A stretch of 64,000 nt of DNA. It comes from Sphingopyxis sp. MWB1. GTDB taxonomy: Bacteria > Pseudomonadota > Alphaproteobacteria > Sphingomonadales > Sphingomonadaceae. Positions 1-8,894 of this stretch are shown here, in pieces. The stretch is from positions 2,469,501 through 2,533,500 of the forward strand of contig NZ_JQFJ01000002.1 in assembly GCF_000763945.1 (NCBI RefSeq), given 5' to 3'. The position numbers and the translations under genes are program-made. The number at the start of each line of letters is the position of its first letter. Within the stretch, counting starts at the first letter, position 1. Below the pieces are notes generated by a model, which searched no databases, was not told the origin of the DNA, and saw nothing but the letters and a program-made list of their open reading frames with translations.

Positions 1-903
1 GCCATTTCCCGATGCAAAATACACATGGGCCATGCGGTCGCCGATTGGCTGACGTTGCCGTACCAGAAATAGCCATAGCTGTCGGCATAGGGATCGACCG
101 CCGCGATATCGACTGCTGGCGCGAGCACGGCGGGAATCCAGTCACCGCTGATAATCTGTTTCCCGCGATACCGCCCTTTGCGGCGAACCATCTCGCCAAT
201 TGCCGCAAGGCCGCGCGCCGTGATCCAGAGATTGCCCTGTCCCTTTGTATAGCCCGCCCGGTCCGCCTCCCACCGCCAGCGCGTGATGCCGAGCGGGGCG
301 AAGAGCCGGCTGTCCGCAAATTGCGCGAGGCTGCGTCCGCTCGCCTTGGCGACGACCACGCCCGCGGCATAGGCGGTGGCCGAATTATAGCGATAGCGTT
401 GCCCCGGCGGATCGGCGCGCGGCAAGGCGGCGACAAAGGCCAGCGGATCGTCGGCGGCGTCCATCCGGTCCTCGTGCCCCGGCGATGCGGCGTCGTCGTC
501 ATCGGCGGCGAGGCCGGCGCGCATCGTCAACAGATGCTCCAGCGTGGCGGCGCCCAGCGGCGCCTTGCCTGTTTCGAGCCAATAATGCGAAACCGGATCA
601 CTGACGGCGGCGATATGGCCGCTGTCTTTCGCCATTCCGAGCAGCAGCGCGGTGATGCTTTTGCCCACCGACCGCATCATGATAATAGCGTTCGGCGAGT
701 TGCCGACCATTTTTCAGGATCACGATGCCGCGCAGATCAGCATGGGAGTCCTGATCCTGCGCCGTCAAAATGGCGTCGATGGACGCGGCGGTCAGGGCGG
801 GAGTGCGGGCAAAGCTTTGGGCGATATGCGGCCCCGACGCCGCAGCGCCCAGTAACAAGAGCAGCGCGGCGAGGCGGGCACCGGGGAAGGGGAGGCCGGT
901 CAT
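1..903 (-). pseudogene. Serine hydrolase (class C beta-lactamase family), frameshifted, C terminus off the window
   Basis: Reading leftwards from ATG at 901-903 gives a signal peptide (MTGLPF, then a Leu/Ala-rich core) and a mature start ending in ILKNGRQLAERYYHDA near 690. The family then continues in another frame: RSVGKSIT carries the SxxK nucleophile (tetrad at about 676-687), followed by HLLTMRAGL, a YNSATAY stretch and GNLWITARG, and the frame runs off base 1. Relatives have a few more residues between the RYY strand and SxxK, so a short out-of-frame deletion near 680-695 is likely; a sequencing error is possible. Such enzymes are periplasmic esterases, peptidases or beta-lactamases; the substrate is unknown. 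Confidence 0.7.
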
Positions 904-926
904 CCGCTTTCCCCTGACGCGCGGCG

Positions 927-1217
927 TCAGGCGGCGCTCAGCCGCTCGATTTCGGGCGGGGCGGCGAGGCATGGGGCGAGTTTGGCGCCCAGCGTGCGGA
1001 AATGGTCGGAAGCCCGATGCGCTTCGGTAGCGGCGGCATCGTCATAGCATTCGAGCACTTTATAGACGCCGGCTTCCTCGGCCTTGAACAACCGGTAATA
1101 GCTGTTGCCGGGCTCATTGGCGCGGACGGCGGGGGCGAGTTCGGCGAAGACGCCTTCAAATTCCGCTTCCTTGCCCGGTTGGACGCGCAGCGTCGCGATG
1201 ATGCCGATGGCGTTCAT
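927..1217 (-). CDS. Putative quinol monooxygenase (ABM domain)
   Basis: A 96-residue single-domain protein of the antibiotic-biosynthesis monooxygenase fold: the first strand IGIIATLRVQPGKEAEFE, then NSYYRLFKAEEAGVYKVLECYDD and a helix with HRASDHF. These proteins are dimeric ferredoxin-like folds, often cofactor-free quinol oxygenases like YgiN; the substrate cannot be read here. The ATG at 1217 is preferred over one five codons upstream because a GGGGGG Shine-Dalgarno lies 7 nt before it. It follows the thiolase on the same strand after a short gap containing a hairpin. Confidence 0.85.
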   Translation of the reverse strand: MNAIGIIATLRVQPGKEAEFEGVFAELAPAVRANEPGNSYYRLFKAEEAGVYKVLECYDDAAATEAHRASDHFRTLGAKLAPCLAAPPEIERLSAA

Positions 1218-1239
1218 GAATATTCCCCCCATAGAGAAA

Positions 1240-1263
1240 GGGCCGGTCCCGAAGGACCAGCCC
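1240..1263. other. Intergenic hairpin between thiolase and monooxygenase genes
   Basis: GGTCC (1245-1249), loop CGAA, GGACC (1254-1258), extended by GGGC (1240-1243) and GCCC (1260-1263). There is no T-tract on either side, so it is more likely an RNA-stabilising or processing stem than an intrinsic terminator. Confidence 0.5.
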
Positions 1264-1271
1264 GATGATGT

Positions 1272-2453
1272 TTAGAAAACTTCGAACAGTCCGGCAGCAC
1301 CCTGACCGCCGCCGATGCACATGGTGACGACGGCATATTTGACGCCGCGGCGCTTGCCTTCGAGCAGCGCGTGGCCGACGCAGCGCGCGCCGGTCATGCC
1401 AAAGGGGTGGCCGATCGAGATAGAGCCGCCGTTGACGTTGAGCAGCTCGTCAGGAATGCCGAGCTTGTCGCGGCAGTAGAGGACCTGCACCGCGAAGGCT
1501 TCGTTGAGTTCCCAAAGGCCGATGTCGTCCATCTTGAGATTGAAGCGTTCGAGCAGCTTCGGAATGGCATAGACGGGACCGATGCCCATTTCGTCGGGTT
1601 CGGTGCCCGCGACCGCCATGCCGACATAGCGGCCGAGCGGGTTGAGGCCGCGCTTTTCGGCGACCTTGGCTTCCATCAGCACCGATGCGGCCGAACCGTC
1701 GGACAGCTGGCTGGCATTGCCTGCGGTAATGGTGTGGCCTTCGCCCATCACCGGCTTGAGGCTGGCGAGCCCTTCGAGCGTGGTTTCGGGGCGGTTGCAT
1801 TCGTCGCGGTCGGCGACGACTTCCTTGAAGGAGACTTCCTTCGTTTCCTTGTCCATCACGCCCATCGTCGCCTTGCAGGCGATGATTTCGTCGGCGAATT
1901 TGCCCGCGGCCTGCGCGGCGGCGGTGCGCTGCTGCGACTGGAGCGAATATTCATCCTGCGCTTCGCGGCTGATATTGTAACGCTTGGCGACCACCTCTGC
2001 GGTGCCGATCATCGGCATATAGGTGTCCTTGTGCATCGCGATCAGTTCCGGATCGGGCTCGACGAACAGTTTGCCGCTGCCGCTGACCTTCGAAATGCTT
2101 TCAACGCCCCCCGCGACGCAGATGTCCTGGCGGTCGACGATGATCTGCTTAGCCGCGGTGGCGATGGTCATCAGGCCCGACGAGCATTGGCGGTCGATCG
2201 ACATGCCCGGCACGGTGACGGGAAGGCCGGCGCGCAGCGCGATGAGGCGCGCGACGTTCATCGTCTGCGACCCCTGCTGCATCGCGGCGCCGAAGAGGAC
2301 ATCGTCAATCTCTCCGCCTTCAATGCCCGCGCGCTCGATCGCCGCCTTGACCGAAAAGGCGCCCAGCGTCGGCGCCAGCGTGTTGTTGAATGAACCCCGG
2401 CCCGCCTTGGTCAGCGGGGTGCGGGCGGTGGAAACGATGACGGCGTCACGCAT
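1272..2453 (-). CDS. Acetyl-CoA C-acyltransferase (thiolase)
   Basis: A full-length 393-residue thiolase that cleaves 3-ketoacyl-CoA, or condenses acyl-CoAs, in fatty-acid or ketone-body metabolism. The nucleophile Cys90 lies in DRQCSSG, the catalytic His349 in [12 protein letters not shown] and the second catalytic Cys379 in CIGGGQGAA; all three are intact. A GAGGA Shine-Dalgarno precedes the ATG. It reads in the same direction as the MaoC gene upstream, which fits a small beta-oxidation-like unit. Chain-length preference cannot be told, so no gene symbol is given. Confidence 0.95.
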   Translation of the reverse strand: MRDAVIVSTARTPLTKAGRGSFNNTLAPTLGAFSVKAAIERAGIEGGEIDDVLFGAAMQQGSQTMNVARLIALRAGLPVTVPGMSIDRQCSSGLMTIATAAKQIIVDRQDICVAGGVESISKVSGSGKLFVEPDPELIAMHKDTYMPMIGTAEVVAKRYNISREAQDEYSLQSQQRTAAAQAAGKFADEIIACKATMGVMDKETKEVSFKEVVADRDECNRPETTLEGLASLKPVMGEGHTITAGNASQLSDGSAASVLMEAKVAEKRGLNPLGRYVGMAVAGTEPDEMGIGPVYAIPKLLERFNLKMDDIGLWELNEAFAVQVLYCRDKLGIPDELLNVNGGSISIGHPFGMTGARCVGHALLEGKRRGVKYAVVTMCIGGGQGAAGLFEVF

Positions 2454-2513
2454 AGTCTTGATCCTCTTGCTTTTAAATCCGGTTGGTCTTTCGGGGGAGG
2501 TCCGCCGGATATT

Positions 2514-2972
2514 CTATACGAAAAACTGGCTGATCCATTCGGCCATCAGCGCGGGCTTTTCCTCGCCCTCAATCTCGACGGTGAATTCCAGCGTCTGCTG
2601 CCACTGGCCGGGGCGCTTTTCTTCGAGCGCGAGCAGCTTGAAATGGCCGCGCACCCGCTTGCCCGAACGCACGGGCGCGAGGAAGCGCACTTTGTTGCCG
2701 CCATAGTTGACGCCCATCTTCACGCCTTCGGCGCGCGGGCAGTCGGACTTGGCGGCGAGCAGCGGAAAGAGCGACAGCGTCAGAAAGCCGTGGGCGATGG
2801 TGCCGCCAAAGGGCGTCAGCTTTGCCTTTTCCTCGTCGATATGAATGAATTGGTGGTCGCCGGTCGCGTCGGCGAACTTGTTGATCATGTCCTGGTCGAC
2901 CAGCACCCATTCGGACGTGCCGATCTGCTGACCCACCAGCTTGGTCATTTCCTGCGGCGAAATCGCGCCCAT
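2514..2972 (-). CDS. MaoC-like (R)-specific enoyl-CoA hydratase/dehydratase
   Basis: A 152-residue hot-dog-fold protein. The catalytic Asp/His pair is visible in FADATGDHQFIHID, followed by the typical GTIAHGFLTLSL segment. MaoC-domain proteins hydrate trans-2-enoyl-CoA; together with the adjacent thiolase this suggests acyl-CoA turnover. An AGGAG Shine-Dalgarno sits 6 nt upstream of the ATG. Length and motifs are standard. The physiological substrate is not determined. Confidence 0.92.
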   Translation of the reverse strand: MGAISPQEMTKLVGQQIGTSEWVLVDQDMINKFADATGDHQFIHIDEEKAKLTPFGGTIAHGFLTLSLFPLLAAKSDCPRAEGVKMGVNYGGNKVRFLAPVRSGKRVRGHFKLLALEEKRPGQWQQTLEFTVEIEGEEKPALMAEWISQFFV

Positions 2973-3064
2973 TTCCGCTCCTCTCTTATGCTTGAAGCGG
3001 GCGTTCTAGGCCGGTTTTGCGGCATTGCACAAGGGTTATGCCCCAGAGCCGCGTCGCCGTAGCG

Positions 3065-4246
3065 TCAGGCCGGTTTCGTTCCGCCACCTTTTTGCGGCTT
3101 CACCGTCAAACTGTCGGGATAGGGAAGAATCATCGTCCCGTCGGGCGCAGCGGTGAAGGTCGTTTGCGTCGGATAGGCGAAATCATATCCGGCGTTGGTC
3201 ATTTCCTCGAACAGGCGGATGCCGATGGCGGTGCGCGCGGCGATGACTTCGTTATAATCGGCGCTGAACACGTCGACGACCAGCTCGAAATCAAGGCTGG
3301 AAGGGCCGAAGCCGATAAAGCTCGACCGGATGAATTCATGCCCTTCGGCCCTTACCTGTTCCTCCAGAAGCGCGGGAAGCGCGCGGAGCATGGCGGGCGT
3401 GGTCTGATAAATGACCCCGATGGCGAACTGCACGCGGCGATGGTCGAGATGGGCGTAGTTGGTAATCTCCTTTGACAGGAGATTGGTGTTGGAAATGATG
3501 AGCTGTTCGCCGTTGACCGAACGCAGCCTGGTGCTTTTGAGGCCGATGCGTTCGACCGTGGCGACGCTATTGTCATATTTGATCGCCTCGCCAACGCGAA
3601 ACGGGCGGTCGAAGATGATCGACAGCGAAGCGAAGAGGTCGGAGAAAATCCCCTGTGCGGCGAGACCGATGGCGATGCCGCCGATGCCGAGACCCGCGAT
3701 CAGCCCGGTAACATTCACCCCCATATTGTCGAGGATGACCACTGCGGCGATGGCGAAGAGCGCGACGCTGATGAGCAAGCGGATGATGCCCATCGCATTG
3801 GTCAGCGTTTCATTATTGCCATCGGCGGCGCGGCGCTGGATCAGCCCGATGATGATTTCGCGCGCCCAGATTGCGACCTGAAGCACGACGGCGATGGTGA
3901 AGATGAACTGGATGATGTTCATGACCAGCGGCGGCGGCGCGGCATAGCCCGCGACGAGGCGAATGGCGACGAGGGCGAGAACGAAGGATTTGGTCTTGTA
4001 GATGACGCGGCCGACGATGTTGGTCAGGCTGTGTTGGGTGTCGGCGGCCTTTGCGCGATTTAACGCGATGGTGCGGATCATCGACAACAGGAAATAGATG
4101 AGCAGCCCCGCGCCGATGGCAATCGCGATTTGCAGCCAATGGCTGTGGACCCACAGAAGATTGCTTTCCCACCAGAGGCGCATTTGTTCGAATGGATTAT
4201 CCTGTGGAGTCGGTGCGGCGGCCCGGGCGGCAGTGGTGAAAGGCAA
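3065..4246 (-). CDS. Small-conductance mechanosensitive ion channel (MscS family)
   Basis: A 393-residue inner-membrane channel that opens under membrane tension. After a short N terminus there are several hydrophobic helices, then the pore-lining TM3 (GLIAGLGIGGIAIGLAAQGIFSDLFASL) and the beta domain (DRPFRVGEAIKYD). The frame opens with TTG at 4246 preceded by AGGA; an internal ATG at 4183 is possible but lacks a good ribosome site. The C-terminal tail is Lys/Gly rich. It ends close to the MaoC start and points the same way. Confidence 0.93.
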   Translation of the reverse strand: MPFTTAARAAAPTPQDNPFEQMRLWWESNLLWVHSHWLQIAIAIGAGLLIYFLLSMIRTIALNRAKAADTQHSLTNIVGRVIYKTKSFVLALVAIRLVAGYAAPPPLVMNIIQFIFTIAVVLQVAIWAREIIIGLIQRRAADGNNETLTNAMGIIRLLISVALFAIAAVVILDNMGVNVTGLIAGLGIGGIAIGLAAQGIFSDLFASLSIIFDRPFRVGEAIKYDNSVATVERIGLKSTRLRSVNGEQLIISNTNLLSKEITNYAHLDHRRVQFAIGVIYQTTPAMLRALPALLEEQVRAEGHEFIRSSFIGFGPSSLDFELVVDVFSADYNEVIAARTAIGIRLFEEMTNAGYDFAYPTQTTFTAAPDGTMILPYPDSLTVKPQKGGGTKPA

Positions 4247-4367
4247 AATATCTATCCTGTGCGGTGGGCGTCAGCGTGGCCGACCCCCGGCGAAACATAA
4301 GGCGTTGGATAACCCCTTCAGGGGAGCGGCTGAGGTGAAAAATGGTTCCCTTATCCCTGCCGAAGCT

Positions 4368-5747
4368 TCAACGGCCCGCCTGCCAGCCATGGCGCGCGGG
4401 CACCTCGGCCGGGCGGGCGGTGAGCGGGCGCCATCCCGATTGCTGCTCGCGGCGGCGGCAATAGGTGGTGAGGCCGATTTCGAGCGCCAGCATCATATAG
4501 ATGAAGGGCTGGAAAGCGATTGCGACGAACAGCGAGCCGACCATATAGACGATATGGCCATTTTGGAGCGCGGTGGCGAGCGGAGCGATCCATTGTTCCT
4601 CGGCCCGGCGGGTCTTGAGATAGCGGCGTCGCAGCCTTTCCATCTGGAAAATCCCCGCGCCTTGCAGCAGCAGCCACATCAGGAGCCCCGGATAGCCTTG
4701 TTCGCCCAGCATTTCGAAATAGCTGGAATGATAGGCGCGCGCTTCGTCGAGGTGGACGGTTGGCGTGTCGGCGCCGGGCGAATCGTCAAATTCCGACGCT
4801 TCGGTCTCGACGCGCAGCTTGTTCTGCAAAAATGCGTTGAAGCCGCCGCCGAAGGGATTGTCCTTCACATAGTCGGTGGTCCACGCCCAGACGGCGACAC
4901 GGGTCGACGCCGACTGGTCGGACTTATACCCCTGAATCGTCTGCATTCGCTCGGTATAGCTTTGCGGCAGAAAGGGGATTGCGGCCATGGCGAGCAACCC
5001 CGCGCCTGCCAGATAGAGGAGGCGATATTTCACTGTCCGCAGCGACAAAATGGCAAGCACGAGAAGGCAGACCAGTCCCGTGCGCGCCTGGGTGCCGATG
5101 GGCAACAACATGCAGGCAAAGCAGAGCGCAAAGCAGAAGGTTGAAACGCGCCAGTCGGGCGGGAACAACGTGCCGTGCCGCCGATACCAGAGGATGAGCG
5201 GGATGATCGCAATGCCGACGGTCGACATGATCGACCCTTCATACAGGCCGAAATTTTCATCGAGCAGCAATTGCAGCGAGCCATAGCCGCCCCCGCCCGC
5301 GGCGGTTTTGATGCCCCCGGCAATGGCAATCGACCCGGCGGAGAGAAGCATGAGCAGCGCCAGCGCCTCGATCCGCAATTTGGTACGCAGCGTGAGCGGC
5401 AGGAAAATCGCCCAGATGAGCGCTTTCCATACCCAGCTCCATTTATCCGCCGCCTCGATCGGGAAATCGGCATGAATGGTGGTGATCCAGCAATAGATGA
5501 GCAGCGCGCACAGCAAAGTCTGACGCCCCGACCATTTCACATCGCGCTTGTTATCGGCAATCACCCACCCGCCGACCGCCAGCAGAAAGACGATCTGCGA
5601 AATGGGAAGGGCATTGAGCAGAAAATAGCTCAGCCGCTGGGGTGCGACGATGTCGATATAGCAAAAGGCGAGGACGAAGAGGAACGGCTTGCGAAAGCCG
5701 ACGCCGATGAAGGCAAACAGGAACAGGATGAAGGCGAGATCACGCAT
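4368..5747 (-). CDS. Exosortase A-associated O-glycosylation ligase (Wzy/WaaL-like)
   Basis: A 459-residue polytopic membrane protein beginning MRDLAFILFLFAFIGVGFRK, the hallmark N terminus of the exosortase-A-linked O-antigen ligase-like family (DUF5935 plus Wzy_C). A central block with VAVWAWTTDYVKDNPFGGG and a later His-containing periplasmic loop (ARAYHSSYFEMLGEQG) match ligase active regions. It probably acts in periplasmic polymerisation or transfer of glycans linked to PEP-CTERM-type export. Its ATG overlaps the stop of the small gene upstream by 8 nt, so the two are probably translationally coupled. The ligase assignment is strong; the substrate is unknown. Confidence 0.88.
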   Translation of the reverse strand: MRDLAFILFLFAFIGVGFRKPFLFVLAFCYIDIVAPQRLSYFLLNALPISQIVFLLAVGGWVIADNKRDVKWSGRQTLLCALLIYCWITTIHADFPIEAADKWSWVWKALIWAIFLPLTLRTKLRIEALALLMLLSAGSIAIAGGIKTAAGGGGYGSLQLLLDENFGLYEGSIMSTVGIAIIPLILWYRRHGTLFPPDWRVSTFCFALCFACMLLPIGTQARTGLVCLLVLAILSLRTVKYRLLYLAGAGLLAMAAIPFLPQSYTERMQTIQGYKSDQSASTRVAVWAWTTDYVKDNPFGGGFNAFLQNKLRVETEASEFDDSPGADTPTVHLDEARAYHSSYFEMLGEQGYPGLLMWLLLQGAGIFQMERLRRRYLKTRRAEEQWIAPLATALQNGHIVYMVGSLFVAIAFQPFIYMMLALEIGLTTYCRRREQQSGWRPLTARPAEVPARHGWQAGR

Positions 5748-5946
5748 CCTCCGCCCCTTCCTGACGTGCCCCGGCCTTTGCCCCCGTCACCCCGGCGCGC
5801 GCCTCGGCCGCGCGCTCGGCATCACGGCGCTGCTGCCATTGCAGGCGCGGGCTGACCTCATGGTCGAGATCGTCGCGATGCAGCATTCGCCACAGCGCAA
5901 TCGCCATCAGGCCATGAGTGAGAGCAATCGAAAAATTGTCGATCAT
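5740..5946 (-). CDS. Small protein of unknown function upstream of the O-ligase
   Basis: A 68-residue protein with one N-terminal hydrophobic stretch (IALTHGLMAIALWRML) followed by a charged, Arg/Ala-rich tail. It is not recognised. Support comes from the overlap of its stop with the start of the O-ligase gene and from its placement between that gene and the divergent glycosyltransferase. It may be a membrane-anchored accessory of the polysaccharide pathway, but nothing in the sequence proves this. Confidence 0.6.
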   Translation of the reverse strand: MIDNFSIALTHGLMAIALWRMLHRDDLDHEVSPRLQWQQRRDAERAAEARAGVTGAKAGARQEGAEDA

Positions 5947-5991
5947 CGCGTCGCCCTACGCCAAGGGGGTTGACGCCGCGTTAAGCCTTCT

Positions 5992-7221
5992 ATGTCAAAG
6001 CGCAAGCCCATGACCCGTATCCTGCATGTCCTCGACCACAGCCTGCCCGCGCATAGCGGCTATACCTTTCGTACGCGCGCGCTGATGAAGGCGCAGGCGG
6101 CCAAGGGGTGGGAGGTTGCGGGCGTGAGCGGCGTGCGCCACCCGCTGCCCGGTCCCGAGGTAGAGACGGTCGATGGGCTGACTTTCTATCGCACGCCAGC
6201 GATAGCGTCCGCGCGCTCGCCGATCCGCGAATGGCGCGAGATTGGCGCGCTCGCCGCGCGGACCGAGGCGCTGGCGCGCGAATGGCGGCCTGACCTGCTC
6301 CATGCCCATTCGCCGGTGCTCGACGGGCTGGCGGCGCTGCGCGTCGGCAAGCGGCTCGGCCTGCCGGTGATTTACGAGATTCGCGCATTCTGGGAGGATG
6401 CGGCGGTCGGCAATGGCACGGGGCGCGAGGGCGATTTGCGCTATCGCCTGATCCGCGCCATTGAAACGCATGCGGTAAAATCCGCCGATGCCGTGGCGGT
6501 GATCTGTGAAGGGCTGCGCGGCGACCTGATCGCGCGCGGGGTTGCGGCGGACAAGATTATCGTGTCGCCCAATGGCGTCGATCTCGACCTGTTCGGCACG
6601 CCCCCGCCGCGCGACGATGCGCTGGCCGAGACGCTGGGCCTCGCGGCGTCAGACGCGGTGATCGGCTTTATCGGCAGCTATTATGATTATGAGGGGATCG
6701 ACGATCTGATCGCCGCCATGCCCGCGCTGATCGCGGCGCAGCCTGCAGCGCGGCTGTTGCTCGTCGGCGGCGGACCGATGGAGGCGGCGCTGAAGGCGCA
6801 GGCGGCGGCTTCGCCGGTACGCGACCAGATCCATTTTGTCGGCCGGGTGCCGCATGAGGAGGTTGAGCGCTATTATTCGCTGATCGACATTCTCGCCTAT
6901 CCGCGCAAGAAAATGCGCCTCACCGATCTGGTCACCCCGCTGAAACCGCTCGAAGCCATGGCGCAGGGCAAGCTGGTCGCCGCCTCCGATGTCGGCGGGC
7001 ACCGAGAGCTGATCGAGGATGGGGTGACGGGCAGCCTGTTCGCGCCGGACGATCCCGCCGCCACCGCAGCGGCGCTTGCCGATCTGCTCAGCCAGCGGGA
7101 GATGTGGGACGAACGTCGCCGCACCGCGCGCGCCTTTGTCGAAACCCATCGTAACTGGTCGTCAAACATTTTACGTTACGAACCCGTTTACCAGCGACTC
7201 CTTGCGCGCGCGGGAAAATGA
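5992..7221 (+). CDS. Exosortase A system-associated glycosyltransferase (GT4 type)
   Basis: A 409-residue GT-B glycosyltransferase. The N terminus TRILHVLDHSLPAHSGYTFRT and the GWEVAGVSGVRHP segment match the PEP-CTERM/exosortase-A glycosyltransferase family. The C-terminal Rossmann half carries IGFIGSYYDYEGIDDLI and a donor-site block RLTDLVTPLKPLEAMAQGK with the usual Glu-x7-type region. It transfers a sugar from a nucleotide donor in the cytoplasm. An in-frame ATG at 6010 is an alternative start. It is divergent from the small gene and O-ligase, so one intergenic region of about 45 bp must serve both. Confidence 0.9.
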   Translation: MSKRKPMTRILHVLDHSLPAHSGYTFRTRALMKAQAAKGWEVAGVSGVRHPLPGPEVETVDGLTFYRTPAIASARSPIREWREIGALAARTEALAREWRPDLLHAHSPVLDGLAALRVGKRLGLPVIYEIRAFWEDAAVGNGTGREGDLRYRLIRAIETHAVKSADAVAVICEGLRGDLIARGVAADKIIVSPNGVDLDLFGTPPPRDDALAETLGLAASDAVIGFIGSYYDYEGIDDLIAAMPALIAAQPAARLLLVGGGPMEAALKAQAAASPVRDQIHFVGRVPHEEVERYYSLIDILAYPRKKMRLTDLVTPLKPLEAMAQGKLVAASDVGGHRELIEDGVTGSLFAPDDPAATAAALADLLSQREMWDERRRTARAFVETHRNWSSNILRYEPVYQRLLARAGK

Positions 7222-7261
7222 AGAAGGGCGGTTCCGATGGGAACGCGACGGATTTGGAACG

Positions 7262-8164
7262 ATGATGGACGATAATGGCGACAAGCGGCGCGTTACAGCG
7301 ACACCTTTGGCGCTGCTGGCCGGGCTGCGTCCTGCGCTTCCGGCCGTGATTGGCGCGGCGGCGCTCAGCTTTTTGTTCGTCGCGGTGATTCCGATGGCGT
7401 GGATCGGCGCGATCAGCTGGAACCTTTATCTCGACCGCCTGTCGGATATTTTCATTCCGCCGGTGGGCAATGGCGCGCGGCTGGCGCTGGCGCTGGGGCT
7501 GGCGGGGGTCGCTGCGGTGATGGCGGCTTTTGTCGCTTTGCTGCTCGCGCGGCCCGAGGAAACAGGGCTTGCTGCCTTGCGGCGCCGCTTGGGCGGCAGG
7601 GGCAAGGCTGGGCAGGAGCGCGAGCGCCCAAGCGAATATGCGCCGCCGCGCCGCCGCGCCGACCGCCATCCCGACGATCCGCTTCGTCCCCCGATCAACG
7701 CTGCGCGCGACCTGCCCCCCGAAGGGCTGGGGCCGCTGGTGCGGCCTGGGAGCGGTAATGGGTTGGGGGAAGCGGAAGCGGGGGAAGCGCCTTTCGAATT
7801 GAGCGTCCCGGCGGCGGCGGAAGAGGAATTGCTGCTCGCCGATATTGCGGGCGATATGCCAAACCACGCCCCCGCAGATGATCTGGCGGGCGATGAGGCG
7901 CCGTGGCTGCAGCCCGCCGAGCGGAGCGGCTCCGCGCGCCCCGACCCCAAGGATCGCAGCCTGGGCGCGATGGTCGCGCGGCTGGAGGCAGGGCTGGCCC
8001 GCCGCCGCACCGCGCCGCTCGACATGTCTGCGCCGTCCCCCGCTACGCGCAGTGCGCCCGGCGCTTCCTTTCCCCCGCCCGAAGGCGAGGCGGAGGAAAT
8101 TGATTTTGCCTTGGAAGCGGCGCTCGGCACCCTTGAGCGGATGAACCGCCGCGCCGTCGGGTAA
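7262..8164 (+). CDS. Membrane protein of unknown function with disordered C-terminal tail
   Basis: About 300 residues from the ATG pair at 7262/7265, which follow GGAAC. The frame is open further upstream but that part overlaps the glycosyltransferase. Two membrane segments are clear (LPAVIGAAALSFLFVAVIP and LALALGLAGVAAVMAAFVAL), with a short loop between them. The rest is Pro/Arg/Glu-rich, low complexity and probably cytoplasmic and disordered. No domain is recognised. It may be co-transcribed with the glycosyltransferase 40 nt upstream. Confidence 0.75.
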   Translation: MMDDNGDKRRVTATPLALLAGLRPALPAVIGAAALSFLFVAVIPMAWIGAISWNLYLDRLSDIFIPPVGNGARLALALGLAGVAAVMAAFVALLLARPEETGLAALRRRLGGRGKAGQERERPSEYAPPRRRADRHPDDPLRPPINAARDLPPEGLGPLVRPGSGNGLGEAEAGEAPFELSVPAAAEEELLLADIAGDMPNHAPADDLAGDEAPWLQPAERSGSARPDPKDRSLGAMVARLEAGLARRRTAPLDMSAPSPATRSAPGASFPPPEGEAEEIDFALEAALGTLERMNRRAVG

Positions 8165-8185
8165 AATTCCAACCTGCAGACCTGT

Positions 8186-8584
8186 TCAGGCTTCGACCGT
8201 CAATATTTCCACGATCAGCACGGAGCCGTCCCCGGTTTCGCCCGCCGCCGCGGCTTCGACCGTGACATCGGCGACAAAATCGCGCGGTAAATGCCATTCG
8301 TGCGCGCTCGCTTGTTCTTGCAGCGACGCCGCCAGACCGGCGGCCACGGCGGCGCTTTCCGCATTTTTGGCAATGCTGCAGTGAAAGATATGGCGCGCGC
8401 CGACAAAGCTGGCGCTGGCCCAGGGGCGCATATGGCTTTGGGTGATGACCACCATGGGCGGCAGCATCGCTGCTAGTAGCCGGGACAGGCGCCCGTGGGG
8501 GCAGCGGCGCGGCGGCTCCGGCGGAGGAACTGCACGAAAGGCGCGGGAGGCGGGAGCAGCCGGGCGCGGCGAAAGCCGCATCAT
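8186..8584 (-). CDS. Conserved-looking hypothetical protein, coupled to the HTH-like gene
   Basis: A 132-residue protein from the ATG at 8584, whose ATGA overlaps the stop of the upstream small gene, indicating translational coupling. After an Arg/Pro-rich N terminus comes an ordered-looking segment (LPPMVVITQSHMRPWASASFVGARHIFHCSIA, then VADVTVEAAAAGETGDGSVLIVEILTVEA) that reads like alternating strands and helices. There is no membrane segment. The family is not recognised and no function is proposed. Confidence 0.72.
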   Translation of the reverse strand: MMRLSPRPAAPASRAFRAVPPPEPPRRCPHGRLSRLLAAMLPPMVVITQSHMRPWASASFVGARHIFHCSIAKNAESAAVAAGLAASLQEQASAHEWHLPRDFVADVTVEAAAAGETGDGSVLIVEILTVEA

Positions 8585-8853
8585 GCCTTCTGCTCCCTGG
8601 GTCCGTTTCCCGCTGGACGTCCCGGCTGGACGGCGCGCGGCGGTGCGGGCTGCACGCGCCCCGCGTCGCGTTCGGCGCGCCAGTGGTTCATGTAATTTTC
8701 GGTGCGGGTGATCACCCGCCGCCCCGGCTCGCGCCCGCGTCTCAGGTCGGACACCAGCCGGGGGTCGCGCACCGCCGCACGCCCGAACAGGGTCGGGGGC
8801 ATGCCCGATTCTTTCAGAAATGCTTCGATACGTTGCAACAGGCTGCGCTCCAT
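8581..8853 (-). CDS. Small helix-turn-helix-like protein
   Basis: 90 residues. The N-terminal two thirds (LLQRIEAFLKESGMPPTLFGRAAVRDPRLVSDLRRGREP) resemble the helix-turn-helix of small repressor-like proteins, with GMPPTLFGRAAV as turn and recognition helix; the tail is Arg/Pro rich. A GGAGG Shine-Dalgarno sits just before the ATG. It is divergent from the S24 repressor gene, and the 120-bp gap holds six TAGGA/TCCTA motifs, so the two genes are probably co-regulated. DNA binding is inferred, not shown. Confidence 0.78.
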   Translation of the reverse strand: MERSLLQRIEAFLKESGMPPTLFGRAAVRDPRLVSDLRRGREPGRRVITRTENYMNHWRAERDAGRVQPAPPRAVQPGRPAGNGPREQKA

Positions 8854-8894
8854 TCCGTCCTCCCTGGCTGACTGACATGGCGAGTGATTCGTCG

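Noticed and set aside
12..917. Long plus-strand open frame of about 300 codons
   Set aside because: It is the antisense of the broken serine hydrolase; its Arg/Ala/Gly-rich product matches no family, as is common for shadows in high-GC DNA.
1371..2393. 340-codon plus-strand frame
   Set aside because: Antisense of the thiolase, which has all catalytic motifs.
7076..7261. Upstream extension of the membrane protein at 7262
   Set aside because: This part overlaps the glycosyltransferase and lacks a ribosome site; ATGs at 7262/7265 follow GGAAC.
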